The notes under the pieces were generated by a model, which made no database searches, was not told the DNA's origin, and saw only the letters and a program-made list of their open reading frames with translations. DNA of 64,000 nt, taken from Chitinophagaceae bacterium UBA3961 (GTDB lineage Bacteria; Bacteroidota; Bacteroidia; Chitinophagales; Chitinophagaceae). Below are positions 35,340-43,312 of the stretch, piece after piece. Each line of letters begins with the position of its first letter. Position 1 is the stretch's first letter. The stretch covers positions 3,104-67,103 of the forward strand of contig DGDD01000145.1 in NCBI GenBank assembly GCA_002385265.1, given 5' to 3'. A program made the translations under genes and the position numbers.

Positions 35340-36149
35340 TTAATGTCCGCCTGAAGGGAACATCAATTCTTTTATGATGATGTAGATTCCCATCACTAAC
35401 ACAAACCACCCAAAGCCCTTTTTCAATCCATCGGCAGACACTTTTTTACTCATGGCATTGCCAATAAAAATTCCAAGAACTGCTAGTGCTGTAACACTTA
35501 GTAAGAGTGTCCAGTCCATGGTTTGCTTTCCAAGATCTCCTGTGAAGCCGATAAGCGATTTGGCTGCGATAATAAGTAAGGATGTTCCTACTGCTTGTTT
35601 CATTGGAAGTTTACTCAATAATACGAGTGCGGGAATAATCAAGAAACCGCCACCTGCTCCTACTAATCCCGTTAGTGTACCCACAACCAGTCCTTCCAAT
35701 AAAATCAAAGGATAATTAAATGTTTGCACCGTACTTTCTGCTTCTTCTTGCTTCTTTTTTGATCGTATCATAGAAACAGATGCGAACACCATGAGAATGG
35801 CAAAAAGCAACATCATAAGCAGGCCTTTGGTAATAGCAATACCGGCGATATGTCCCATTTCTTGGGGGATAGCCGGTACAATAAAGGCGCGCGTCGCAAA
35901 AACAGCGGCGATTGAAGGAACTCCAAAAATCAAGGCTGTTTTTAGGTTTACCTCACCGGATTTGTATTTCGGCAAGGCTCCCACTAAACTGGTGGCACCA
36001 ACAATAAACAGAGAATAAGCTGTTGCAATTACCGGATTCACTCCAAACAAGTACACCAATACCGGAACAGTAAGAATAGAGCCTCCCCCGCCAATCAAAC
36101 CAAGCGAAACACCAATAATCAACGATGCTAAGTAACCAACTATGACCAT
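35340..36149 (-). CDS. TauE/SafE sulfite exporter family protein
   Basis: A 269-residue inner-membrane protein with about eight helices in two related halves, each with a Gly-rich start (GLIGGGGSILTVPVLVYLFG and GLVGAGGGFLIIPALVLL). Family members export sulfite, sulfoacetate or related anions. Sulfite is the product of the persulfide dioxygenase encoded next, so removal of sulfite from the cytosol is a natural role. ATG 36149 is used; a TTG at 36170 would coincide with the -7 element. The gene has its own palindrome and promoter. Confidence 0.88.
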   Translation of the reverse strand: MVIVGYLASLIIGVSLGLIGGGGSILTVPVLVYLFGVNPVIATAYSLFIVGATSLVGALPKYKSGEVNLKTALIFGVPSIAAVFATRAFIVPAIPQEMGHIAGIAITKGLLMMLLFAILMVFASVSMIRSKKKQEEAESTVQTFNYPLILLEGLVVGTLTGLVGAGGGFLIIPALVLLSKLPMKQAVGTSLLIIAAKSLIGFTGDLGKQTMDWTLLLSVTALAVLGIFIGNAMSKKVSADGLKKGFGWFVLVMGIYIIIKELMFPSGGH

Positions 36150-36167
36150 TTCTATAAGTTTAGGATG

Positions 36168-36211
36168 CAAATCTGACTAAAAATTACGCGGAATTCTGTG
36201 ACGATTATCAC
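36168..36211 (-). promoter_or_regulatory. Crp-type palindrome and -7 element of the TauE gene (site 5)
   Basis: GTGA-CGATTA-TCAC (36198-36211, centre 36204.5). On the minus strand CAGATTTG (36175-36168, 7/8 match to TAnnTTTG) is centred 33 bp downstream. Predicted transcription start about 36164, ATG at 36149. Confidence 0.72.
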
Positions 36212-36222
36212 TAAGGTCGGAA

Positions 36223-36864
36223 TTATTCCGGTCTTACCCATTCAAAGGAGTTTCGATGGATAACGATCCATCCATTTCGCTCCATTTTCTTCATTAATCG
36301 ACTTATGACTTCGCGAGAAGAATTCAAATCGTTGGCGATGTCTTGGTGCGTTAATTTGACGGTTTTACCAAACTGCTTCACTTGATTTTTTAGGTAGAAT
36401 TCCAATCGCTCGTCCATGTTCTTAAAAGCGATTTCGTTGACGGTGCGAATGAGTTCATCGTATCGCGCACGGTAGGTACGAATTACGAAATAGTGCCAGC
36501 TTTTGTAGGCGCCGAGCCATTTATCCATAAAAGAAAGCGGAATAGTCAATACCGTGATGTCGGTTAGGGCCTTTGCAATAACTTGGCTTGTTTCCAGTTG
36601 AAATGAACACACCATTGAAACGGCGCAAGCTTGTCCGGGTTGGATGTTGTAAAGAAAATATTCATTACCATCATTGTCTTCTTGATACAATTTCACGATG
36701 CCTTCCATCACTAAAACCGTTGACCGAATGGCTTGACCTATACGAAGAATGGTAGTACCTGCTTCGTATTGTTTTATTTCTCCGTGTTCTAATAGTTCTT
36801 CATAAAGTGCTAATTCAAGTCCGGGAAACAGTTCCTGTAGCGAATTCTCATTGATATTTTGCAT
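36223..36864 (-). CDS. Crp/Fnr-family transcriptional regulator of the sulfur cluster
   Basis: A 213-residue activator-type protein from ATG 36864 (the TTG at 36888 overlaps its own -7 element). The cyclic-nucleotide-binding-like beta-roll covers about residues 15-120. The C-terminal winged helix has KLTHQDIANDLNSSREVISRLMKKM: Arg 184, Glu 185 and Arg 189 match the Crp residues that read GTGA. Two cysteines (C80, C86) in GQACAVSMVCSF sit in the sensory domain. No Fnr-type Cys cluster is seen near the N-terminus. It is divergent from the SQR gene, and the single palindrome between them fits activation of both. It is inferred to control the six palindromes of the cluster. Confidence 0.9.
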   Translation of the reverse strand: MQNINENSLQELFPGLELALYEELLEHGEIKQYEAGTTILRIGQAIRSTVLVMEGIVKLYQEDNDGNEYFLYNIQPGQACAVSMVCSFQLETSQVIAKALTDITVLTIPLSFMDKWLGAYKSWHYFVIRTYRARYDELIRTVNEIAFKNMDERLEFYLKNQVKQFGKTVKLTHQDIANDLNSSREVISRLMKKMERNGWIVIHRNSFEWVRPE

Positions 36865-36885
36865 GATAGGTAATTGATCAAAAAA

Positions 36886-36959
36886 CAAATATTTGATTTA
36901 TAAAAAAGATACTCTGTGATAATAGTCACCGCCGGTTGTTAAAATCTTGCCTAACTGTG
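36886..36959. promoter_or_regulatory. Divergent promoters with one central Crp-type palindrome (site 6)
   Basis: GTGA-TAATAG-TCAC (36916-36929, centre 36922.5). On the plus strand TAACTGTG (36952-36959, 7/8) is centred 33 bp to the right and serves the SQR gene. On the minus strand AATATTTG (36893-36886, 7/8) is centred 33 bp to the left and serves the regulator. The symmetric spacing suggests one bound dimer can activate either promoter. Confidence 0.75.
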
Positions 36960-36975
36960 TATAAAATTTATTGCT

Positions 36976-38172
36976 ATGCCTACATCACATCAAATCCTAA
37001 TTATAGGTGGCGGAAATGCCGGAGCTTCGGTTGCTGCCAAGCTTCTACTTCAAAACAAATCGTTAGACATTGCCATTGTAGATCCTGCTGATAAGCATTT
37101 CTATCAACCTGCCTGGACATTGGTTGGATCGGGAGTTTTTGATATTCGCAAAACCATGCGAAATGAAGCGGATGTTATTCCGAAAGGATGCAAATGGATC
37201 AAAGAAAAAGTGATCGGTTTTCAACCCGAGCAAAATCGAGTAACATTGGCTACAGGCGATACTATACAGTATCAATACTTGGTGGTAGCTGCAGGTATTC
37301 AATTGAATTGGGATGAGATCAAAGGATTGAAAGAAACCTTGGGCAAAAACAATGTTTGTTCGAACTATAGTTATGATCATGCACCTTATACTTTCGAATG
37401 TATCAAGAACTTTAAAGGCGGAAAAGCCATTTTCCACAATCCAACAACGCCTGTAAAATGCGGTGGTGCCCCACATAAAATAATGTACATGGCAGCCGAT
37501 TATTTCCGCAGACATGGGGTATTGAAGAATTCAAACATTCAATATTGGAGTGGCGCTGCGAAATTGTTTGCGGTAGCTAAATATGAAAAAACGCTTTTAA
37601 AAGTGTGTGAACGGGCGAATATTGATTTGAATTTCAATGTAAAATTGGTGGCGGTAGATGGCCCTGCGAAGAAAGCAACTTTTATAGGAGTGGGCGAATC
37701 GAACAAAGATCAGGAGTATGTGGTTGATTTCGATATGATACATGTAACCCCACCACAGGGGGCACCAGACTTTATCAAACAAAGTCCGCTTGCCAATGCA
37801 GCCGGATGGGTAGACGTAGACAAGTACAGTTTGCAACACAATAAGTACCCCAATGTATTTTCACTAGGAGATGCTGCAGCTTTGCCCACTAGTAAAACCG
37901 GTGCGGCCATTCGCAAGCAAGCTCCGGTGGTAGTAGGAAATTTACTGGAAGCAATTCAAAACCAAGCCCTCACTCATAAATACGACGGGTACACGAGTTG
38001 CCCATTGGTAACAGGTTACGGTAAACTCGTGCTCGCAGAATTTGACTATGAAAACAAACCCAAAGAAACCTTTCCATTCGACCAAAGCAAGGAACGTTGG
38101 AGTATGTACATTTTGAAGCGTTATATTTTGCCTTGGATGTATTGGGGAAGGATTCTGCCGGGGAAAGCGTGA
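36976..38172 (+). CDS. sqr: Sulfide:quinone oxidoreductase, mitochondrial SQOR type
   Basis: A 398-residue FAD enzyme that oxidises sulfide to sulfane sulfur and feeds electrons to menaquinone. The FAD fold starts ILIIGGGNAGASVAAKLL. The redox-active cysteines of the SQOR (type II) group are C162 in VKCGGAPHK and C342 in TSCPLVTGYGKL. The C-terminus (FPFDQSKERWSMYILKR) closely resembles the human mitochondrial enzyme and would attach to the membrane. It is the entry step of the pathway whose next steps (rhodanese, persulfide dioxygenase, TauE) are encoded on the other strand. Confidence 0.93.
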   Translation: MPTSHQILIIGGGNAGASVAAKLLLQNKSLDIAIVDPADKHFYQPAWTLVGSGVFDIRKTMRNEADVIPKGCKWIKEKVIGFQPEQNRVTLATGDTIQYQYLVVAAGIQLNWDEIKGLKETLGKNNVCSNYSYDHAPYTFECIKNFKGGKAIFHNPTTPVKCGGAPHKIMYMAADYFRRHGVLKNSNIQYWSGAAKLFAVAKYEKTLLKVCERANIDLNFNVKLVAVDGPAKKATFIGVGESNKDQEYVVDFDMIHVTPPQGAPDFIKQSPLANAAGWVDVDKYSLQHNKYPNVFSLGDAAALPTSKTGAAIRKQAPVVVGNLLEAIQNQALTHKYDGYTSCPLVTGYGKLVLAEFDYENKPKETFPFDQSKERWSMYILKRYILPWMYWGRILPGKA

Positions 38173-38540
38173 GGAGAAATAATAATTAAGAATTAAGAAT
38201 TAAGAATTAAACAGCCGGAGCCAATTAATAATTAAGAAGTAATAATTAATAATGAAACAGCCGGCAGTCAGGTTGATTGAATATCGGAGACTAATCTGTG
38301 CTATTTGTTGTTTCAAAATACTTAGCGAATTCTCTGCGCTCTTGGCGCTCTCTGCGGTGAACAAATATTTATTTGACCACAGATTCGCACAAATTATAAC
38401 GGATTACCACAGATTAGAGGCTGTAATTGAATCATTCTAACCAACTACTCAACCACTAATCTGTGCCAATCTGTAAAAATCCGTGATATCCGTGGTCAAA
38501 AAAAGCCTAACACCTAAAGCCCAACAACCTAACATTCAAT
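38173..38540. repeat. Repeat mosaic (modules A, D, B, D, E)
   Basis: Module A in tandem (38178-38256) runs into the approximately 60-bp core (38241-38300: GAAACAGCCGGCAGTCAGG and TGATTGAATATCGGAG). Then follow GCGCTCTTGGCGCTCTCTGCGG (38337-38360), CACAGATT words in both orientations (38370-38500) and CCTAACACCTAAAGCCC words (38506-38535). No gene is supported. Confidence 0.75.
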
Positions 38541-38544
38541 ACCT

Positions 38545-39534
38545 CTAATCCACTTCATACACAATCCCAGCCTTTCTTCTCACCTCATCCATCACTTCCA
38601 TCAACTCCACACTGTCTTTCCAGGTCATCACCGGACTTTCCACTAGCCCCGCTCTCAAACAGTCATTCACATGCGCAATTTCATACGAATATCCCCAACC
38701 AATACTCTTCTCAATAGGAATGATGGTTTCACTGTCTACTCTCCCCGGATAATACGCAAAAGTGGTAGAAGGCTCATAGAATCTTGTCTTCAATCGAATA
38801 CGCCCTTGTGTACCTGAAATATCCGCCTCAGTAGCTAAATTGGTAGAGAAGGAACTCAGTAGTTGCGCGATCGCTCCTTTTTTATACTTGAATACCATCG
38901 AACATTGCTCATCCACACCCGTACTCGCAGCTGTCATGCTCGCTTCAATGGTATCGGGCTTTCCAAGTACCGACATTGCAAAAAAGATATTATAGATCCC
39001 TATGTCTAACAAGCTGCCTCCGCCTAATTTCGGATCGTACATGCGTGCAGGCGTGGGTACCGGTGTCGCAAAACCGAAATTGATGAGCACGTTTTTCAAC
39101 TCACCCAATTTTCCTTCTCTTATAAATTCCATCAACTTCTTATAGTGAGGCAGAAACTTCGACCACAAGGCTTCCATCAAAAACACTTTTTCTTCTTTCG
39201 CTACTTCAATCATTTCCTTTACCTGACGCGTATTCAACGCAAAGGCTTTTTCGCACAACACATGCTTCCCATGTTTCATGCATAAGATCGCATGCTCGTG
39301 GTGAAATCCATGCGGTGTGGCTATATAAATTACATCCACTTCAGGATGCGATACCAAGGCCTCATAACTGCCCAATATGTGTTTGGAAGGGAATTCCGCA
39401 GCAAAAGCAGCTGCCGTTGCGTAGTCGCGCGAGGCCACTGCCGTTAATTCCGATCCCGATACCAATGCCAAGTCGGCTGCAAATTTTCGCGCTATCTTAC
39501 CGCAGCCCAATATGCCCCATCGAATGGTCTTCAT
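38545..39534 (-). CDS. Gfo/Idh/MocA-family oxidoreductase
   Basis: A 329-residue NAD(P)-dependent sugar or polyol dehydrogenase-like protein. The N-terminal Rossmann motif is WGILGCGKIARKFAADL. The family motif CEKAFALN contains the catalytic Lys (the usual form is EKP), and GGGSLLDIGIY covers the conserved Asp/His region. The C-terminal beta-sheet domain completes the fold at normal length. The substrate is unknown; dihydrodiol- or xylose-dehydrogenase-like members are nearest in appearance. It is divergent from the lipoprotein gene. Confidence 0.88.
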   Translation of the reverse strand: MKTIRWGILGCGKIARKFAADLALVSGSELTAVASRDYATAAAFAAEFPSKHILGSYEALVSHPEVDVIYIATPHGFHHEHAILCMKHGKHVLCEKAFALNTRQVKEMIEVAKEEKVFLMEALWSKFLPHYKKLMEFIREGKLGELKNVLINFGFATPVPTPARMYDPKLGGGSLLDIGIYNIFFAMSVLGKPDTIEASMTAASTGVDEQCSMVFKYKKGAIAQLLSSFSTNLATEADISGTQGRIRLKTRFYEPSTTFAYYPGRVDSETIIPIEKSIGWGYSYEIAHVNDCLRAGLVESPVMTWKDSVELMEVMDEVRRKAGIVYEVD

Positions 39535-39650
39535 ACTATTTTTTTAGAAAGATACAACCTTCTCAAATTACCTCCTCGTCTACTCGAAATAGAAGCGGTT
39601 CATTTCAGGCAAGCGCGCTGCAATATTTTCTTGAAATGGCACGTTTTTAG

Positions 39651-39680
39651 CTGAATTTCAGCGACTTCACCTTAATTTTG
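39651..39680 (+). promoter_or_regulatory. Promoter of the lipoprotein gene at 39710
   Basis: CTG (39651-39653), 19 bp, then TAATTTTG (39673-39680), an exact -7 match to TAnnTTTG. Transcription would begin about 39687, 23 nt before the ATG. Confidence 0.6.
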
Positions 39681-39709
39681 CACACCTAAAAAGTCGAAAC
39701 AGATATCAA

Positions 39710-40762
39710 ATGAAGCAAACCATCGCCAGCGCAGCCATTACCTGCGTTCTTACCGCCAGCAGCTTACTTTCTTTTAGCTGCAACAATGCCAACGAAACCG
39801 CAAAAGACCTTACCGCAAAAAAAGACACTGTGCCTACCGCAGCACCGGCAACCGCTAATCCGGCTGTTGGAACCCTTACTCCGGTTGACACAGCGAAGTA
39901 CACGCAATTACAAAAGTATTTGGCCAACGGCGATTCTTCCGGTCGCTGGCCCGTTAAACATGAGTTTCCCGCAGCAGGTGCCATTCTTCCTTTCAACAGA
40001 ATTGTAGCCTACTATGGTAACCTCTATTCAACCCGCATGGGTGTTTTGGGCGAATACGCAGAACCCAAAATGTTGGAAATGCTTCAAGGTGAAGTAAAGA
40101 AATGGCAAGCCGCCGATACTACCGTGAAAGTGATTCCTGCCTTGCATTATATTGCCGTAACCGCTCAGGGTAGTCCGGGCGATGGTGGCAAATACCGTTT
40201 GCGCATGCCGGCCAAGGAGATCGATAAAGTGTTGAAAATGGCCGAAAAAATCAATGCCCTCGTATTCATCGATATTCAAGTGGGATTGAGCACCCTCGAA
40301 CAAGAAGTGCCTTTATTGGAGAAATACCTCAAAATGCCAAACGTGCATTTCGGAATCGACCCCGAGTTTTCTATGAAAGGCGGTCAAGCTCCCGGTAAAG
40401 TAGTGGGTACTTTTGATGCTGCCGATATTAACTACGTAGCCGATTATCTCGCTAAATTGGTGAAGGCAAACAACCTTCCTCCTAAAATTCTAGTGGTGCA
40501 CCGCTTCACACGTAAAATGGTGACCAATTCTCAAAGCATCAAATTGCGTCCGGAAGTACAAATTGTTATGGACATGGATGGTTGGGGCCACCAAGCGCGT
40601 AAGATCAATACCTACCGACAATTCATTTACCCCGAACCAGTTCAGTTCACCGGTTTCAAACTCTTCTACAAAAACGATTTAAAAGAAGCAAACAGTCACG
40701 TGATGAGTCCGGAAGAAGTGTTGAAACTGAAACCGAAGCCGATTTATATTCAGTATCAGTAG
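39710..40762 (+). CDS. Lipoprotein of unknown function, (beta/alpha)-rich
   Basis: A 350-residue lipoprotein (lipobox LSFSC, Cys 24) with a Thr/Ala/Pro linker to about residue 60. The rest is a soluble domain with alternating strands and helices: KVIPALHYIAVTAQG, ALVFIDIQVG, NVHFGIDPEFSM, KILVVHRFT, IVMDMDGWG. The repeated strand-helix pattern with acidic and His residues at strand ends suggests a TIM-barrel hydrolase-like fold. I do not recognise a family with known function. It stands alone between a clear promoter and module E repeats. Confidence 0.7.
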   Translation: MKQTIASAAITCVLTASSLLSFSCNNANETAKDLTAKKDTVPTAAPATANPAVGTLTPVDTAKYTQLQKYLANGDSSGRWPVKHEFPAAGAILPFNRIVAYYGNLYSTRMGVLGEYAEPKMLEMLQGEVKKWQAADTTVKVIPALHYIAVTAQGSPGDGGKYRLRMPAKEIDKVLKMAEKINALVFIDIQVGLSTLEQEVPLLEKYLKMPNVHFGIDPEFSMKGGQAPGKVVGTFDAADINYVADYLAKLVKANNLPPKILVVHRFTRKMVTNSQSIKLRPEVQIVMDMDGWGHQARKINTYRQFIYPEPVQFTGFKLFYKNDLKEANSHVMSPEEVLKLKPKPIYIQYQ

Positions 40763-41069
40763 GGATTAGGTTTTTAGGCCTTAGGTTATTAGGCCTTAGC
40801 TATCGGCTATAAAATGATTAAATCATTAAGTACATGAGTTATTCAGGTTGTATTATTTACTTCTTGAATAGCTCATTATTTTTTAACTTTAAAATGAAGC
40901 AAACGAAGAAAGGATAAAATGCAGTCAAGTGTAAATAACTTGCTTTAAAAAAAAGTTGGACTCACAAAGGGTTCCTAAGGCCTAACACCCTAAAGCCTAA
41001 TGCCCAACAACCTAAAGCCTAACAACCTAAAGCCTAAGGCCCAACGCCTAAGGCCTAACGCCTAACACC
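40763..41069. repeat. Intergenic gap with module E repeats
   Basis: TTAGGCCTTAGGTTATTAGGCC (40768-40802) and a second, longer run of CCTAAAGCCTAACAACC-type words (40974-41070) flank about 170 bp of A/T-rich sequence without visible features. Confidence 0.65.
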
Positions 41070-41426
41070 CTATTTGGCTTTCTGTACCAAAAAATACCCC
41101 ACCAAACACAGCACCACCACCAACACAATTGCAATAATAGCGAGGGTATTGTCGGGGAGTTTGCGTTTTTCGCGGCGTGATTTTTTGGATTGGATGTATT
41201 TGCCAAGGTCTTTGTGGAGATCGGTTACATATTGTTCCATATTGCGGGTGTTCTCGAATTGCTCGAGACCCTCCATGGCATCGTTGGCAAACTCATTGTC
41301 GGCCATCCAACGTTCCACTTCATGCTTCTCCGACTCGGGCAATTTTCCGCTCAAATAATCCATGAGCTTCTGATTGTCGATGTCTTTGTTGCTATTGGAT
41401 AATATGTTTAATAAGTCCTTGTTCAT
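41070..41426 (-). CDS. Membrane-anchored putative anti-sigma partner
   Basis: A 118-residue protein with a soluble N-terminal part (LMDYLSGKLPESEKHEVERWMADNE, a layout seen in anti-sigma N-terminal domains of Bacteroidota), a basic linker, and a single membrane helix at about residues 93-113. It lies 6 bp after the ECF sigma gene on the same strand. No zinc-binding His/Cys motif is present. Control of the sigma factor is inferred from position and shape. Confidence 0.65.
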   Translation of the reverse strand: MNKDLLNILSNSNKDIDNQKLMDYLSGKLPESEKHEVERWMADNEFANDAMEGLEQFENTRNMEQYVTDLHKDLGKYIQSKKSRREKRKLPDNTLAIIAIVLVVVLCLVGYFLVQKAK

Positions 41427-41432
41427 GGTCTT

Positions 41433-42005
41433 TTAGCGACCGGCTAATTTTTTCTCTAATAATAATTTCAAATTTCGTTTGCCATTCTGAATATGGCTTT
41501 TTACCTGCATCATCGAGAAGCCGGTGGTTTCGGCTACTTCTTGATACGATTTCTTCTCCAGATAGAACAAAGTTACGCATTGTTGCTGCTCCGGATTCAG
41601 TTCTTTTAAACTGGCTTCCATCAGCTCAAGCTGACGGTCTTTCTCCACATGCAACTGCTTATTGGCTTCTTCCTCCGGAACCTCATTCATGTGATCCTTC
41701 CATTCGGTAGCGATCTTGCCTTGTCGGTCGCGAATTTTCATCAAGCAATGATTCTTCGCTACCATGTATACCCAGCTCTTGAAATAGTCTACTTTGTACT
41801 TGTGCAGTTCGGTGATGCATTTCAAAAACACTTGCTGCACACAGTCTGTCGCCTCTTCTTCGTTCTTCATATACTTCATACAAACCCCCAATAGAAGCAG
41901 GGTATAGCGATGAAGCAAATGCCCCAGCCATTGGTTGTCTTTTGAAGCATAAAACTTCTCCAGCAGTTCCTGATCGGTTATATGTGAAAGATGATCGGGC
42001 TTCAC
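41433..42005 (-). CDS. ECF-type RNA polymerase sigma factor
   Basis: A 190-residue sigma-70 family protein with region 2 (about residues 25-90: LLGVCMKYMKNEEEATDCVQQVFL, a -10 binding pattern) and region 4 (about 130-185: QCVTLFYLEKKSYQEVAETTG and a helix-turn-helix ending LKLLLEKK). Regions 1.1 and 3 are missing, as expected for ECF sigma factors. Co-transcribed with the membrane-anchored protein downstream. The regulon is unknown. Confidence 0.92.
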   Translation of the reverse strand: MKPDHLSHITDQELLEKFYASKDNQWLGHLLHRYTLLLLGVCMKYMKNEEEATDCVQQVFLKCITELHKYKVDYFKSWVYMVAKNHCLMKIRDRQGKIATEWKDHMNEVPEEEANKQLHVEKDRQLELMEASLKELNPEQQQCVTLFYLEKKSYQEVAETTGFSMMQVKSHIQNGKRNLKLLLEKKLAGR

Positions 42006-42106
42006 GTTTTAGAGTAACTGTTTCAATGCTAAGATGCAAAAAGGGGAAAATTGCACAGATTTCACCACACTATTTTCCCCGATTAATAAGGTAATTGGTT
42101 ACTCAT

Positions 42107-42649
42107 TTAATGACGGAAATTCTCTTTGTACAAAGCAATTGCGTCTTCAATAATTTTAAACGCTACTCCTTTGTCTTGAAAATTATCGATCTCAACTTTT
42201 TTATTCTCCAATACTTTGTACTGCTCAAAATAGTTGCGCAATTCATTGATGAAATGCGGAGGTAAATCGTCAACCGAAGTCATGTGATTTACTGATGGAT
42301 CGTGAGTGGCTACTGCAATGATCTTATCATCCATTTGACCGCTGTCGATCATCTGCATGTTCCCGATCACTGTTGCTTCAACCAAACAAAGTGGTTGAAT
42401 GGATTGAGAACAAAATACGAGGATGTCAAGCGGATCACCGTCTTGCCCCAATGTTTGCGGAATGAAACCGTAGTTGATAGGGTAGTGGAAAGAAGAATAG
42501 ATCACGCGGTCGAGTTTCAATAAACCGGTGGTTTTGTCTACTTCATATTTAGCGCGACTTCCTTGCGGAATTTCAATAACGGCGGTTACTTCTTTTGGAG
42601 CGGCGGCACCGTAATGAGCGCCATGCCAGGGGTGTAATACTGTAATCAT
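42107..42649 (-). CDS. ppa: Inorganic pyrophosphatase (family I)
   Basis: Cytosolic enzyme that hydrolyses pyrophosphate. The active-site signature DGDPLDILVFC and the following ATVIGNMQMIDSGQMDDKIIAVA are typical of family I. KYEVDKTTGLLKLDR and YPINYGFIPQTL give the other metal and phosphate ligands. ATG 42649 (180 residues) is chosen; the longer frame to 42721 would run into the preceding gene. It starts 35 bp after the DUF4878-like lipoprotein gene. Confidence 0.93.
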   Translation of the reverse strand: MITVLHPWHGAHYGAAAPKEVTAVIEIPQGSRAKYEVDKTTGLLKLDRVIYSSFHYPINYGFIPQTLGQDGDPLDILVFCSQSIQPLCLVEATVIGNMQMIDSGQMDDKIIAVATHDPSVNHMTSVDDLPPHFINELRNYFEQYKVLENKKVEIDNFQDKGVAFKIIEDAIALYKENFRH

Positions 42650-42684
42650 TTTAATAGAATAATTCGGTTTATGAAACGGTGAGC

Positions 42685-43086
42685 TTACATTTTTATTACA
42701 GACTTGAGGTCTACCAGCCATTGTCCTTCTTTTTTCACAATGCGAAGGGTAGTGGTGTCTTTCGCATTCGCGCTTTGATAATAGCGGAATGTAGAAGTGC
42801 TATCATCGAGTGTCTTGCGTTCGATGATGCGGATGCTGGCTTCTTTATATTCGGAGCGAACACCTGCCGGTTGGTTGCGGTAGTTTTGCTCTTGTTGTTT
42901 GATGAGTAGTTCGTTGGTGGAGTCTTTGAGTAGGAAGAAATTGGCTTTCTCGAAATCGCCGTCCAAGGCTGCTCTCACAAATTCTCTCCCGGCGTCTAAG
43001 TCGTTTTCCGCAGGCACCAATGCGTGCTTTCCTTCTCCACAGGCGGCAAAGCTTGCCAATAAAGCGATGTATATGATTTTTTTCAT
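42685..43086 (-). CDS. DUF4878-like lipoprotein
   Basis: A 133-residue lipoprotein (lipobox FAAC, Cys 16) with an NTF2-like alpha+beta domain (GREFVRAALDGDFEKANFFL at the start, TTLRIVKKEGQWLVDL at the end), as in DUF4878 proteins. These are thought to bind small ligands or mediate contacts, and no enzyme activity is known. A -7 element TACTTTTG precedes it. Confidence 0.72.
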   Translation of the reverse strand: MKKIIYIALLASFAACGEGKHALVPAENDLDAGREFVRAALDGDFEKANFFLLKDSTNELLIKQQEQNYRNQPAGVRSEYKEASIRIIERKTLDDSTSTFRYYQSANAKDTTTLRIVKKEGQWLVDLKSVIKM

Positions 43087-43100
43087 GCTTATAATTTAAG

Positions 43101-43130
43101 CAAAAGTACGTGTTAATGAGGATTTTGCAG
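43101..43130 (-). promoter_or_regulatory. Promoter of the DUF4878-like gene and ppa
   Basis: On the minus strand CTG (43130-43128), 19 bp, TACTTTTG (43108-43101), an exact -7 match. ATG follows at 43086. Confidence 0.55.
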
Positions 43131-43204
43131 GTAAAGCTGGTATTACTTTATAAAACCCTTGTGATAATTGCGTTTTTACAAGATCTCTAAAATTCAAATA
43201 GGTT

Positions 43205-43250
43205 ACTCTACAGCAACGGAGCAACGGTCGCAACGTTTTCGCAACGAAAA
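43205..43250. repeat. Module B-like repeat
   Basis: CAGCAACGGAGCAACGGTCG and GCAACGTTTTCGCAACG, a diverged copy of the GCAGCG module, adjoins the phoH terminator. Confidence 0.55.
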
Positions 43251-43270
43251 AGTCCCGCTTTGGCGGGACT
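43246..43270 (-). terminator. Rho-independent terminator of phoH
   Basis: AGTCCCGC (43251-43258) pairs with GCGGGACT (43263-43270) around TTTG. On the minus strand the stem runs into TTTTT. It lies 43 bp after the phoH stop. Confidence 0.82.
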
Positions 43271-43312
43271 CTGTATACATTTGACTAATCAATAAATTCA
43301 CCAATCAACTAA

